From NCBI GenBank assembly GCA_011523655.1, contig WTGH01000051.1:62001-126000 (forward strand): a stretch of DNA of 64,000 nucleotides, read 5' to 3'. Origin of the DNA: Rhodospirillaceae bacterium (GTDB taxonomy: Bacteria; Pseudomonadota; Alphaproteobacteria; Bin65). Positions 8,586-16,493 of this stretch are shown piece by piece. The position numbers and the translations under genes were made by a program. Under the pieces are notes generated by a model. The model searched no databases. It was not told the origin of the DNA and saw only the letters and a program-made list of their open reading frames with translations. Each line of letters starts with the position of its first letter. The stretch's first letter is position 1.

Positions 8586-9251
8586 CTATCTTTGCTGGCT
8601 ACGGTTGGATATCTGAATGAGAAAACTCGCTGCCTGCCAATCTTCATCGTTTTGCTGGTAACGCGGTGGCAGACGATCAGGATCTCCTCTTTGAAATGAA
8701 ACGCGTCGTGTATTGTTGCTAAATTCGGATTTGACAAGTTTTTTTATTTTCTCTATATGTTCATCAATCCTTTCGACTTCGGTTTTGTATCTCATTTTTT
8801 TCTTAACGATAAGCATTGCTAGGTATCCTCGTTCCAAGGTTCCCTTCCTTCTTGAGGAATAGCGGTCGATAAGGGCGCAGATTCTTTGCAAATCCGTCCG
8901 ACAAGCATCAGAAACCCATGATCGCTTCACCTCAATCACACAAGTTGGTCGATAGTCGACGTCAAACAAAACAATATCTGATCGATTTTTTTTATTAAGA
9001 GCTTTAGGTTTGCTGCCAGACACATTATTGGCTGTAGAAAATTCGTCTATATATTTGAATGCCAATTCCATTTGTAGACTTTCGCCTTTGCTCTGTTTCT
9101 TGTTGATCGCTTCCGCAATTTCAGCAGTCATCAGGCCCTCGACGCCAGAATCGGTTACCCAGCAACCCTTCGACCATTTTTCGTATTTTCTGTTCGCTGT
9201 GCTTATCCCGCTATGTATCGCATTTTTTATCTGTCTTTCGCTAATTGGCAT
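8586..9251 (-). CDS. AT-rich unknown protein with PD-(D/E)XK nuclease-like motif
   Basis: 221 residues, starting at ATG 9251 with a strong AAGGAGG seven bases upstream; the alternative ATG at 9284 lacks this. The motif RSDIVLFDVDYRP followed by CVIEVKRSW gives the Asp...Glu-x-Lys arrangement of PD-(D/E)XK nucleases and restriction-like proteins, near residues 93-116. The N-terminal half is helical and charged, and no DNA-binding motif is named with confidence. Base composition is clearly AT-rich, with many Lys, Asn, Ile and Ser codons, against the GC-rich surroundings, pointing to recent transfer. Nuclease activity is inference from the motif alone. Confidence 0.6.
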   Translation of the reverse strand: MPISERQIKNAIHSGISTANRKYEKWSKGCWVTDSGVEGLMTAEIAEAINKKQSKGESLQMELAFKYIDEFSTANNVSGSKPKALNKKNRSDIVLFDVDYRPTCVIEVKRSWVSDACRTDLQRICALIDRYSSRRKGTLERGYLAMLIVKKKMRYKTEVERIDEHIEKIKKLVKSEFSNNTRRVSFQRGDPDRLPPRYQQNDEDWQAASFLIQISNRSQQR

Positions 9252-9290
9252 GAGATTGCCTCCTTCGATATAGACTGGCTCCATATAACC

Positions 9291-9465
9291 TTACCCATGA
9301 TGCCCCGCCAGTCTCTCACACATCTCCGCTAACCGCCGGCGCAGCCGGGCGGGTCTTTCGACCGTCACACTGTCGCCCCAGGTGACGAGGCGCCGGCACA
9401 TTTTGTCGAGGCCGCCGGCGGTGAAGCGCACCGTGAGCGTGCCGTCGCCCTCCGCCGCCACGGCC
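9291..9465 (-). pseudogene. C-terminal fragment of a duplicated WYL regulator
   Basis: This stretch encodes GDGTLTVRFTAGGLD, LVTWGDSVTVERP and RLAGHHG, nearly the same as the last 50 residues of the intact WYL regulator at 10255-11259. There is no start codon and no N-terminal domain. The homology begins immediately after the stop codon of the unknown gene at 9466, so that gene sits exactly between the fragment and the intact copy. A tandem duplication followed by loss or replacement of most of the second copy is the simplest reading. Confidence 0.75.
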
Positions 9466-10209
9466 TCAGTCCGCGTCGCGGATAAAGAGGTGCCTGGGAT
9501 GGCCGCGGTATTTGCCGGATTCCGCAGGGGCGCCGGTGTCGCGATAGCCTTCCCACGGCTCTGAATTGTCGACGACCAGCAGGTATTCCGGCAGGACGCT
9601 GCGTTGCACGGCAATTCCGTTCAGAATGCCGCCCTTGTCAAACCGGTTCCAATTTCCGCCGAAGCCGTGATCCTGAACGGTGACGAAGAATGGCGCCGGC
9701 GTGCCATCGCCCTGGCAATAGAGCGCATCGTAGGCGGCAAAACCGTCCGCGCCGATGAACAATCCGGCGAGGCGCTCCGGCCCGTGCGCGTCGCCGTATC
9801 CCTCACCGTCAAGTCGGCGAAAGACGACGAAATGGGCGAACGGGTCGGCGAACCTGTAACGCTTGTTCCGCGCGAGCGAAGAACAGGCCGGCGTCCACCC
9901 GCCCGGCCGCAAATCGGCTTCGCGAATCGGTTCCTCGCGTTCGGGCGCATAGCCCCTGAATCCGGTTTCGGAACCGTACAACCGCTTGAAAACCCAATCG
10001 CGATCGTAAGCGGTATCGACATACACGAAGGCGTGCGCGGCACGGGCCCTAGCACACAGTTTGACCGGCTGCCCGTCGTCGCCCGAGCCGGGATAGTAGA
10101 TCGTCCTCGAACCGAAGAAATCCGACCGGTCGAACGCGCGCGGACCGGCGCGGAGCCAGTCGGGATATGACTCCGGGTTCCGGGACAGATGCTCGATGAT
10201 CGTCGCCAT
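9466..10209 (-). CDS. Protein of unknown function
   Basis: 247 residues; ATG at 10209 preceded by AGGAGAGG, a convincing ribosome site. No signal peptide or membrane segment. Recognisable stretches are FFGSRTIYYPGSGDDGQPV near residue 31, HAFVYVDTAYDRDWV, and a C-terminal PEYLLVVDNSEPWEGYRDTG. I cannot name the family. It lies 45 bp downstream of the WYL regulator on the same strand and ends at the junction with the WYL fragment, suggesting it belongs to the same accessory unit. Confidence 0.65.
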   Translation of the reverse strand: MATIIEHLSRNPESYPDWLRAGPRAFDRSDFFGSRTIYYPGSGDDGQPVKLCARARAAHAFVYVDTAYDRDWVFKRLYGSETGFRGYAPEREEPIREADLRPGGWTPACSSLARNKRYRFADPFAHFVVFRRLDGEGYGDAHGPERLAGLFIGADGFAAYDALYCQGDGTPAPFFVTVQDHGFGGNWNRFDKGGILNGIAVQRSVLPEYLLVVDNSEPWEGYRDTGAPAESGKYRGHPRHLFIRDAD

Positions 10210-10254
10210 AAGACAACCTCTCCTTTCTTGCCGGTCAGCCCCGGCCGTTGCCCT

Positions 10255-11259
10255 TTACAAGTCCGGCGGATTCCCGTGATGCCCCGCAAGCGCCGCGCAC
10301 ATCTTTGCCAGCCGCCGGCGCAGCCGGACGGGTTTTTCGACCGTTACGCTGTCGCCCCAGGTGACAAGGTGCCAGCACATTTCGTCGAGGCCGCCGGCGG
10401 TGAAGCGCACGGTGAGCGTGCCGTCATCGTGGACTTCAACGGTCTGGTCCGGATGGAACAGGAAGGCCGCTGCGTCGTCCGCCGCGCGCGCGGCGAAGCG
10501 CAGGACGACGCGGACGGGCGTCTCCTGAAACGTGCCGAAAGACCGCCGCGCGTAATGCCCGAGATCGAAGCCTGGGTCGCGCTCGAAGCGCTCGCCGGGC
10601 AGCCGGGCCTCGCGGATATTGGCGAGGCGCCACAGCCGCGGCCCCCCGCTCCAGCCGTCGGCCGCCCGCGCGACCAGAAAGGCCCGATTGCCGTAGAGCA
10701 GGCCGTAGGGCTCGATGCGCTGCCGGCTTTGCCGTCCCGTCGAGCGCGCGCGGTAGCGGAACGTCACGATCCGCCGGGTCAGGATCGCCTCGCGCAACAG
10801 GGCGAGCAGGGCGGCATCGACCGGCTGCCGCGGGCCGGGCCGCATCGCCAGGCCCTCGGCGCGCGTCAGGGTTTCAAGATCGGCGTCGAGCCGTTCCAGC
10901 GCTGCGCCGCGCTGCATCGCGCGCAGCTTGCTACCAATCTCCCGGAGCTTCGCCGCCTGCTCATGCAAGCCCGTCCGTTCGAGCGCCGCGGCGGCAGTCG
11001 CCAGGGCCGTCAACTCTTCGGCCTCGAACCCGAGAAGATTGCGCAGGGCATTGGATTGCAGTCGCCAGTGCCGCTTGTTGTCATCGGCCGGGACAATATC
11101 CAGCGGCCCGAATGCCCAATCGACGGCATCCCGCATCCGCTCTGCCGTCCGGCGGCTGACGGACATTTCTCGTTCTATATCGTCCAGGGTCAGGCCGCCG
11201 CGCGCGACCTGAAGGCGGACCGCCAGGTCGATGATGTCCTTCACGCGTTCGTATCGCAT
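10255..11259 (-). CDS. HTH-WYL domain transcriptional regulator
   Basis: 334 residues. The N-terminus has a winged-helix HTH (DIIDLAVRLQVARGGLTLDDI...MSVSRRTAERM), a helical linker follows, and the WYL region carries RIEPYGLLYGNRAFLVA near residue 200. The C-terminal extension has VRVVLRFAARAADDAAAFLFHPDQ, typical of WCX domains. WYL domains sense nucleic-acid or nucleotide ligands and often control phage-defence or DNA-repair loci (established for several members, e.g. BrxR and CapW). The downstream neighbours are an unknown gene and a WYL fragment; upstream on the same strand, 85 bp away, is a twin-AAA+ ATPase. Confidence 0.88.
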   Translation of the reverse strand: MRYERVKDIIDLAVRLQVARGGLTLDDIEREMSVSRRTAERMRDAVDWAFGPLDIVPADDNKRHWRLQSNALRNLLGFEAEELTALATAAAALERTGLHEQAAKLREIGSKLRAMQRGAALERLDADLETLTRAEGLAMRPGPRQPVDAALLALLREAILTRRIVTFRYRARSTGRQSRQRIEPYGLLYGNRAFLVARAADGWSGGPRLWRLANIREARLPGERFERDPGFDLGHYARRSFGTFQETPVRVVLRFAARAADDAAAFLFHPDQTVEVHDDGTLTVRFTAGGLDEMCWHLVTWGDSVTVEKPVRLRRRLAKMCAALAGHHGNPPDL

Positions 11260-11344
11260 CCGGCCGTCCTCCCAGCATCCGGCGAGGGCGTCGCCCTCGA
11301 CGATAACGGGCGACCATAGCCCGCGGCGCCGGGGCCCGGAACCG

Positions 11345-13414
11345 CTACGGCCGGAATCCGATCGCCGTGGGCCGCTCCGGCTTGGCGGCGCACTCGGCGC
11401 GCAGCATTTCGGCGAGGGCGTCCGCGTCCTGCAGCCGGCCCAGCAATCCGGCCTTGCGGCGCACGACCGCGAAATCGCCGGGGGTGAGCGCGGTCAGCGC
11501 CGCAAGGGATGCCGGCGGCGGCAGCGAGAAGAATTTGCGGAACGCTGCATCGGCCTGTTCCGGCCCGAGAAAGTCGAGCGCGATCTTGAATACGAAGCGC
11601 CGCAGCGTCGCCGGGTCGAGATGTGTGCCGAAATTGGTCGTGCAGGCGAAGGGCAGCGGGTGGATCTCCATCCAGGTCAGCATCTCGTTGACCTGGCTGA
11701 CCTCCCAGCTGCGCTGGGCGAGGCGGCGGTCGGCGAGCAGCGAATCGGCTTCGTCGAAGACCAGGAAGGCGCCGGTACCGCGCGCTTCGGCGAAGGCGCG
11801 GGCGATCCGTTGTTCGGTCTGCCCGACCCACATGGACATGAGGTCCGAGGCCCGCTTCTGCACGACCTCCAGGCCGAGGCGTTCGGCGAGATGGCGGACG
11901 CAGGCGCTCTTGCCGGTGCCCGGCGGGCCCTGGAGGCAGAGAGAGAACCGCTGCGCGCCGGCGGAAACGAGGCGGTCGGCCAGCGCCCCCGGATCGGTGT
12001 CGGCCCGGATCAGGTCGGGATCGAAGCCTTCGGGCGCCGCCTGGGGCGGCCTGCTGCAGGACAGAAGCCGGGACAGGCTCTCCACGCCGCGACGCACCGT
12101 TGCGATGTCGCCGTCCGCAAGATGCGCGGCGGCCGTTGCGCCGGCCGCGACGCCGGGCGTGGCGTCGAACTCCGCCGCCAGCCCCTGCACGTCTTCCGGC
12201 GCAGCCTCGATGCCGTGGCGGCCGAGCTGGCGCGACCAGACCCGCGCCCGCACCTTCGTCGGCGGCGGGCGCAGTTCGAAGGCGAACATCATGCGCCGGA
12301 GAATCGCCGGGCTGACATCCCGTGCATCGTTCATGGTCCACAGGGTCGGCGCCGGTGTCTTCTCAAGGAGCCGGTGCATGAAGATTTTGGAACCGGCCTC
12401 GCGCGATCCGGAGGAAAGCAGCGCTTCGAAGAGGCGGAAGCCCCCGTACCTGCCATCGAGCAAATCGTCCATCTCATCGAACAGAATCAGGGACTGCCGG
12501 TTGCCGCCCAGAAGATGTTGGGCAAGCTTGAGTTCCTGGAGCCTTTCCCTTCGCCTCGGCTCGTCCCCCTCCTCGTCCGCTTCGCCGACGCTGTAGAGGG
12601 TTGCGCCGAGTCGGCCCGCCAGCGTCTTGCAGAACTCGGTCTTGCCGGTGCCCGGCGGGCCGTAGAGCAGGATGTTGACGCCCGGTGCGCCTTTGGCGAG
12701 CGCGCCCGCGATCAGGGTCTCGACATGGTCGCGGGCGACGGCGACATGGTCGAAGTCCCGCCATTCGAGATCGCCCGGCGCAGCCGCGTCCAGCAGCAGG
12801 CGGCTCACATCGATGTCGCCGTCTCCCGGTGCGGTGACGAGCCGGCGCAGGCGGCGGACGGGCTCCAGGTCGCCGTCGCCATCGATGCCGACAAGTCCCG
12901 AGCGGACGAGGGGCGCACCGTTCCGGAGACGGGACTGAACCGCGTTCGCCGGCAACCCGAGAACCAGAGGCATCGCCCAGCCGCCGGTATTGAGCGGACG
13001 GGTCGAACGGCCGGGACACTCGAAAATGTCGTCGATCATCGATTCGAAGACGCTGTGAGTCTGATAGCGCAGCAGCAGTTCGAGGATGTCGATATCCGCC
13101 CGTTCGAACCCCGCTATATTACCGAGCCGTTCGAGCCGAATCGCGGTCCGGTCGGGTTTCGCGGCGTTCGCCGAATGCCTGCCCCGCAGGGTTTTTTCGA
13201 GGCGGTGCAGCTCGTCTGCGGCAACATCCGTATCGTCGCGGGGCCTGTCCCACGGGTCTGTGCGGCGGCGCTTCCTGCCGGCGAATGCAACCCGGTTATC
13301 CTCGTCGTCAACCCATTCGACCAGCCTCCGGGCTTCCGGATCCTTGCAGCGAAGGCGGGCCGCAATGTTCGCGAGATATCGGGTGAGCAGGCGTCTTTCA
13401 TATGCTGTCAGCAT
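11345..13414 (-). CDS. Twin-AAA+ ATPase
   Basis: 689 residues from ATG 13414 (GGAGAG six bases upstream); a TTG twelve bases earlier is an alternative. Two complete AAA+ modules are visible. The first has Walker A GPPGTGKT near 252-259 and Walker B LILFDEMD near 309-316. The second has GPPGTGKS near 496-503 and FLVFDEAD near 550-557, each followed by an Asn/Arg sensor stretch (LWTMNDARD; FACTTNFGTHLDPATLRR). The first 220 residues are an unassigned helical region. The architecture suggests a hexameric remodelling ATPase, of the Cdc48-like or defence-associated kind. It precedes the WYL regulator in one likely operon. Confidence 0.85.
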   Translation of the reverse strand: MLTAYERRLLTRYLANIAARLRCKDPEARRLVEWVDDEDNRVAFAGRKRRRTDPWDRPRDDTDVAADELHRLEKTLRGRHSANAAKPDRTAIRLERLGNIAGFERADIDILELLLRYQTHSVFESMIDDIFECPGRSTRPLNTGGWAMPLVLGLPANAVQSRLRNGAPLVRSGLVGIDGDGDLEPVRRLRRLVTAPGDGDIDVSRLLLDAAAPGDLEWRDFDHVAVARDHVETLIAGALAKGAPGVNILLYGPPGTGKTEFCKTLAGRLGATLYSVGEADEEGDEPRRRERLQELKLAQHLLGGNRQSLILFDEMDDLLDGRYGGFRLFEALLSSGSREAGSKIFMHRLLEKTPAPTLWTMNDARDVSPAILRRMMFAFELRPPPTKVRARVWSRQLGRHGIEAAPEDVQGLAAEFDATPGVAAGATAAAHLADGDIATVRRGVESLSRLLSCSRPPQAAPEGFDPDLIRADTDPGALADRLVSAGAQRFSLCLQGPPGTGKSACVRHLAERLGLEVVQKRASDLMSMWVGQTEQRIARAFAEARGTGAFLVFDEADSLLADRRLAQRSWEVSQVNEMLTWMEIHPLPFACTTNFGTHLDPATLRRFVFKIALDFLGPEQADAAFRKFFSLPPPASLAALTALTPGDFAVVRRKAGLLGRLQDADALAEMLRAECAAKPERPTAIGFRP

Positions 13415-13571
13415 CGGTCTCTCCAATTCGGTTCTATGGAGAGAGGCTACAGGAGTGCTACGTCACATTCGGTCGTATCGATCCGGCGTCGGGCGAACGG
13501 GTCCCGGAAACCGGCGTGGGCGCCCGTTTCGACCGGAACCGCCGACGCGGCCGGGCCGCGCGGAAAGGGGC

Positions 13572-13599
13572 TTGACATCCGCAACCGGAACATTATAAG
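13572..13599 (+). promoter_or_regulatory. Sigma70-type promoter candidate with no obvious gene
   Basis: Perfect TTGACA (13572-13577) and TATAAG (13594-13599) with 16-bp spacing point rightward, yet the next 500 bases contain no convincing gene on that strand. On the opposite strand the same AT-rich core reads TATAAT (13597-13592), about 180 bp ahead of the AAA+ gene, so it could instead serve that gene. Confidence 0.4.
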
Positions 13600-13716
13600 A
13601 ACAAATATTCGAACCGCGCGGCCACGGAAAGTCGGTGGAGGCGATGGCGGGGTCCAGGGGCCACAGGCTGAGACCGTTCGGGTCGCTCCCATCGACAAGC
13701 TCTGGGCAAGCTCTGG

Positions 13717-13737
13717 GTCCCGGATCAAGTCCGGGAC
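13717..13737. repeat. Intergenic palindrome of the alphaproteobacterial CCCGGA-TCAAG-TCCGGG type
   Basis: Two perfect 8-bp arms, GTCCCGGA and TCCGGGAC, surround TCAAG. It is preceded by CGACAAGCTCTGGG, another part of the same commonly seen intergenic mosaic. Such elements are dispersed in many alphaproteobacterial genomes; their role is unclear. Confidence 0.6.
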
Positions 13738-13762
13738 GGCAAGGATGGTTGAGAGGCAGGAA

Positions 13763-13789
13763 CATGACGAATCATGACATTTCATGACA
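13763..13789 (+). repeat. 27-bp direct repeat, left copy
   Basis: A 27-base sequence containing CATGACGAATCATGAC and ATTTCATGACA is repeated exactly at 14054-14080 in the same orientation, 291 bp away. Each copy carries two TCATGA palindromes about ten bases apart. Confidence 0.7.
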
Positions 13790-13956
13790 TCTGCCGGGAG
13801 CCGCCTTTCCGGCGCCGCGGCCGCGCCGCCGTATCTGCGCGGCCGCCCGGTGCGGACAATCTGGGAAATTATGCGTAGCAGGCTTTTTTCCGCACGGCCG
13901 CTGGAACGAAAATGGCGGATTTCTGCGATTTCCGCGCCGCAAACAGCGACTCGGCG

Positions 13957-13991
13957 GCAAAAAAACACGATATATAGACCGGTCTGTCTTA
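13957..13991 (+). promoter_or_regulatory. Operator-like 35-nt element, copy A
   Basis: The element runs from a GC plus A7 tract through TATATAG to the inverted repeat AGACCGGTCTGTCT. It matches a second copy at 53673-53707 at 29 of 35 positions without gaps. The core resembles TetR-family operators. No gene start lies downstream on this strand, so its target is unknown. Confidence 0.45.
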
Positions 13992-14053
13992 ATCTTGAGG
14001 CCGGGCCGCGAATGCGAAAGAGAAGGAAGGTACCGCCACGGATCATGACGGAT

Positions 14054-14080
14054 CATGACGAATCATGACATTTCATGACA
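14054..14080 (+). repeat. 27-bp direct repeat, right copy
   Basis: Exact match to the copy at 13763-13789. Additional GATCATGACG units precede it at 14041-14060, making a short run of roughly 10-bp-spaced TCATGA motifs. Confidence 0.7.
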
Positions 14081-14145
14081 CATCATTTGGAGTGGGCGGC
14101 GCGGAGAGTCCGCCGGCGCCGGGCGGCGCTGCCCCGGCCCCGATT

Positions 14146-15288
14146 CTACAGGTCGAGCGAATCGAGGTGGCGGGCGATCATGATTTTCTGGATCTCCGAG
14201 GTGCCCTCGTAGATCTGGTAGACCCGCACGTCGCGGTAGATTTTCTCGACCGGGAAATCGTTGAGGAAACCGGCGCCGCCGTGGATCTGGATTGCCGCGG
14301 AGGCGACGCGCTCGGCCATCTCGGAGGCGAAGAGCTTGGCCATCGAGGCCTCGGCGGCGCAGTCCCGCCCGGCGTCCTTCAGGGCCGCAGCGTGGAGGTA
14401 GAGCTGGCGCGCCGCCTCGATCTGCGTCGCCATGTCGGCCAGCTTGAAGGCGATCGCCTGGTGTTCGGCGATCGGACGGCCGAAGGCTTCGCGCTCCGCT
14501 GCATAGTCGCGGGCCGCCTTCAGCGCCGCGCGGGCGCCGCCGACCGCCTGGGCCGCGACGCCGATTCGGCCGGCGGACAGGTTGGCGAGTGCGATGCCGA
14601 GGCCGCGGCCTTCCGCGCCCAGCAGGTCGGCCTCCGGCACGATCATGTCCTCGAAGACGACCTGCGCCGTATCGTTGGTGCGGTGGCCGAGCTTGCGCTC
14701 CTCCGCGATGACGCGGTAGCCGGGATTGTCCGTCGGCGTGACGAAGGCGGAGATGCCGCGCTTGCCGGCCGCCGGGTCGGTGACCGCGACGATCATCGCC
14801 AGCTCCGCCGACGCACCGCCGGTGACGAAGGCCTTGTGGCCGTTCAGGCGCCAGCCGCCTTCGACCTTCACGGCCCGGCTGCGGATCGCGGCGGCGTCGG
14901 AGCCGGTGTGCGGCTCGGTCAGGTGGATGCAGCCGATCCATTCGCCGGAGGTGAGCTTCGTCAGGTATTCGGCCTTCTGGCGCCCGGTGCCGTCTTGCTG
15001 GATCGCGGCGGCGACCGGCGAGTTGTTCGCCGCCATCATGTTGGAGATGCCGCCGTCGGCCGCCGAAATCTCCTCGAGCGCGAGCGCGTAGGAGACGAAG
15101 TCGGCCCCGGCGCCGCCCCAGGCCGGATCGACGGTCACGCCCATCAGGCCGACGTCGGCCATCTCCCGAAGCACGGATCGCGGCGCGCCTTCCTGCCTGT
15201 CCCAGTCCGCCGCATAGGGCGCAATCGCGCGAGCCGCGAAAGCGCGGGCGGTATCCCGGATCTGCCGTTGCGTTTCGCTGAGCTGCAT
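14146..15288 (-). CDS. Acyl-CoA dehydrogenase
   Basis: 380 residues, FAD-dependent alpha,beta-dehydrogenation of an acyl-CoA thioester. Typical features run in order: an N-terminal helical domain with YALALEEISAADGGIS, the FAD-contact segment CIHLTEPHTGSDAAAIRS near 120-137, the beta-domain NGHKAFVTGG, and the C-terminal helical domain with the catalytic glutamate in YQIYEGTSEIQK near residue 365. Length and motifs match short/medium-chain or branched-chain acyl-CoA dehydrogenases; chain preference cannot be told. The decarboxylase-like gene lies 15 bp upstream on the same strand, suggesting one transcript. Confidence 0.93.
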   Translation of the reverse strand: MQLSETQRQIRDTARAFAARAIAPYAADWDRQEGAPRSVLREMADVGLMGVTVDPAWGGAGADFVSYALALEEISAADGGISNMMAANNSPVAAAIQQDGTGRQKAEYLTKLTSGEWIGCIHLTEPHTGSDAAAIRSRAVKVEGGWRLNGHKAFVTGGASAELAMIVAVTDPAAGKRGISAFVTPTDNPGYRVIAEERKLGHRTNDTAQVVFEDMIVPEADLLGAEGRGLGIALANLSAGRIGVAAQAVGGARAALKAARDYAAEREAFGRPIAEHQAIAFKLADMATQIEAARQLYLHAAALKDAGRDCAAEASMAKLFASEMAERVASAAIQIHGGAGFLNDFPVEKIYRDVRVYQIYEGTSEIQKIMIARHLDSLDL

Positions 15289-15303
15289 GGCACCGCCGCC
15301 GTA

Positions 15304-16293
15304 CTAACCGCCGAGACCGAACAGCCTGAGCGCGTTCGTCCGGCCGATCTTCAGCCGGTCGGCCTCGTCGATATCGACGCTGTCCATCCAGGCCGCGGAA
15401 TAGTCGACGTTTTCGAACGGCCAGTCGGTCGAGAACAGGATCCGGTCCGCCCCGATGACCTGCATCGAGCAGTGCAGCGCCTCGGTGCAGTAGTTGCCCG
15501 ACACGGTGATATGGAAGTTCTCCCGGAAATATTCGGTGAAGCTCTTCCGCGCCGGCTGCGGGCCGCTGCTCCCCGGCTTCTTCGTCCAGGCGTTCTTGTT
15601 GTCGACCCGCCAGATGTTGAAGGGCAGTCCCTCGCCCATGTGGCCGACGATAATCTGCAGGTCCGGATGGGCGTCGAACAGGCCCGAGCCCATCAGCCGG
15701 AGCGCGTGAACCGCGGTTTCCTGGCCGAACGCCCAGCCCGGCCCCATCAGCCAGGGATGGCCGTCGTAAATGCGGGCGTCCCGGGGCAGCGGGTTGCGCG
15801 GATGGAGGTAGAAGGGCACGCCGAGCCCGGCGCAGACCGCCCAGAACGGCCGGTATTGCGGCAGGTCGTAATAAAGCAGCGTATCGTCGCCCTCGACCTG
15901 TGAAAACCCGTTGGCGAGCGCGCCGACGAAGCCGAGTTCCCGGATGCAGCGCGTCAGTTCGGCGGATGCAAGCTCCGGATCCTGCAAAGGCAGAGCCGCA
16001 AGCCCCTGAAAGCGGTCGGGCCGCCGAACGACCTTTTCCGCCAGGTCGTCGTTGGCCCGGCGCGCGACGTCGGCGGCCCGCGTCACGTCCGGAATCGCCT
16101 GGACCGCCGGCGCGTTGAGCGACAGGACCATCGTCTCCATGCCATGGGCATCCATCTCGCGCAGGCGCCGGTCTTCCGGGTCGATCAGGCGGCCGGAGAG
16201 TTCCTCCCAGTCCTCCGGCGGCAGGAAACCCGCGGAATCCGGCAATGTGTCCGCAATGGCGAAATGCTCTTCCAGGCCGATCTTGCCGTCCAT
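15304..16293 (-). CDS. Amidohydrolase-family decarboxylase, gamma-resorcylate decarboxylase-like
   Basis: 329 residues. The N-terminus GKIGLEEHFAIADTLPDSAG closely resembles gamma-resorcylate (2,6-dihydroxybenzoate) decarboxylase. Metal ligands known for that enzyme are present at expected places: Glu8, His10, His164 (FYLHPRNPLP), with His218 (IIVGHMGEGLP) and Asp290 (ILFSTDWPFENVDY). These enzymes reversibly decarboxylate hydroxybenzoates without a redox cofactor, using a divalent metal. Probably cotranscribed with the acyl-CoA dehydrogenase downstream and divergent from a paralogue starting at 16494. Alternative substrates such as 2,3-dihydroxybenzoate or salicylate cannot be excluded. Confidence 0.85.
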   Translation of the reverse strand: MDGKIGLEEHFAIADTLPDSAGFLPPEDWEELSGRLIDPEDRRLREMDAHGMETMVLSLNAPAVQAIPDVTRAADVARRANDDLAEKVVRRPDRFQGLAALPLQDPELASAELTRCIRELGFVGALANGFSQVEGDDTLLYYDLPQYRPFWAVCAGLGVPFYLHPRNPLPRDARIYDGHPWLMGPGWAFGQETAVHALRLMGSGLFDAHPDLQIIVGHMGEGLPFNIWRVDNKNAWTKKPGSSGPQPARKSFTEYFRENFHITVSGNYCTEALHCSMQVIGADRILFSTDWPFENVDYSAAWMDSVDIDEADRLKIGRTNALRLFGLGG

Positions 16294-16493
16294 GTTTCCT
16301 CCCGATCTTCAAATGCGTTGGCGGCAGGCTGCCGCTGCATCGTAAGGGCGACCGGGCCGCGTTCCACGTTTTTCTTTGCCCCGACGCAGCAGATCGCCGT
16401 TCGACGGCCCGGCCCATCTGGGATAAACGGATCGGCGAAGCCGCCGCACGGGTCGCGTTCCTGCGCGCGGCCGGCATCCGGAGGGAGGTATCG

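Larger units (their letters stand above)
13415..14145. other. Repeat-rich intergenic region, no supported gene
   Basis: This 731-bp gap holds a sigma70-like promoter (13572-13599), an intergenic palindrome (13717-13737), two 27-bp direct repeats built around TCATGA (13763-13789 and 14054-14080) and an operator-like element (13957-13991). Open frames here lack ribosome sites and coding character. It separates the AAA+ gene start from the end of the acyl-CoA dehydrogenase gene. Confidence 0.6.

Noticed and set aside
13643..13789. Short plus-strand frame starting MAGSRGHRLRPFG after GGTGGAGG
   Set aside because: It consists mostly of dispersed intergenic palindrome sequence and has poor ribosome-site spacing; no evidence for a protein.
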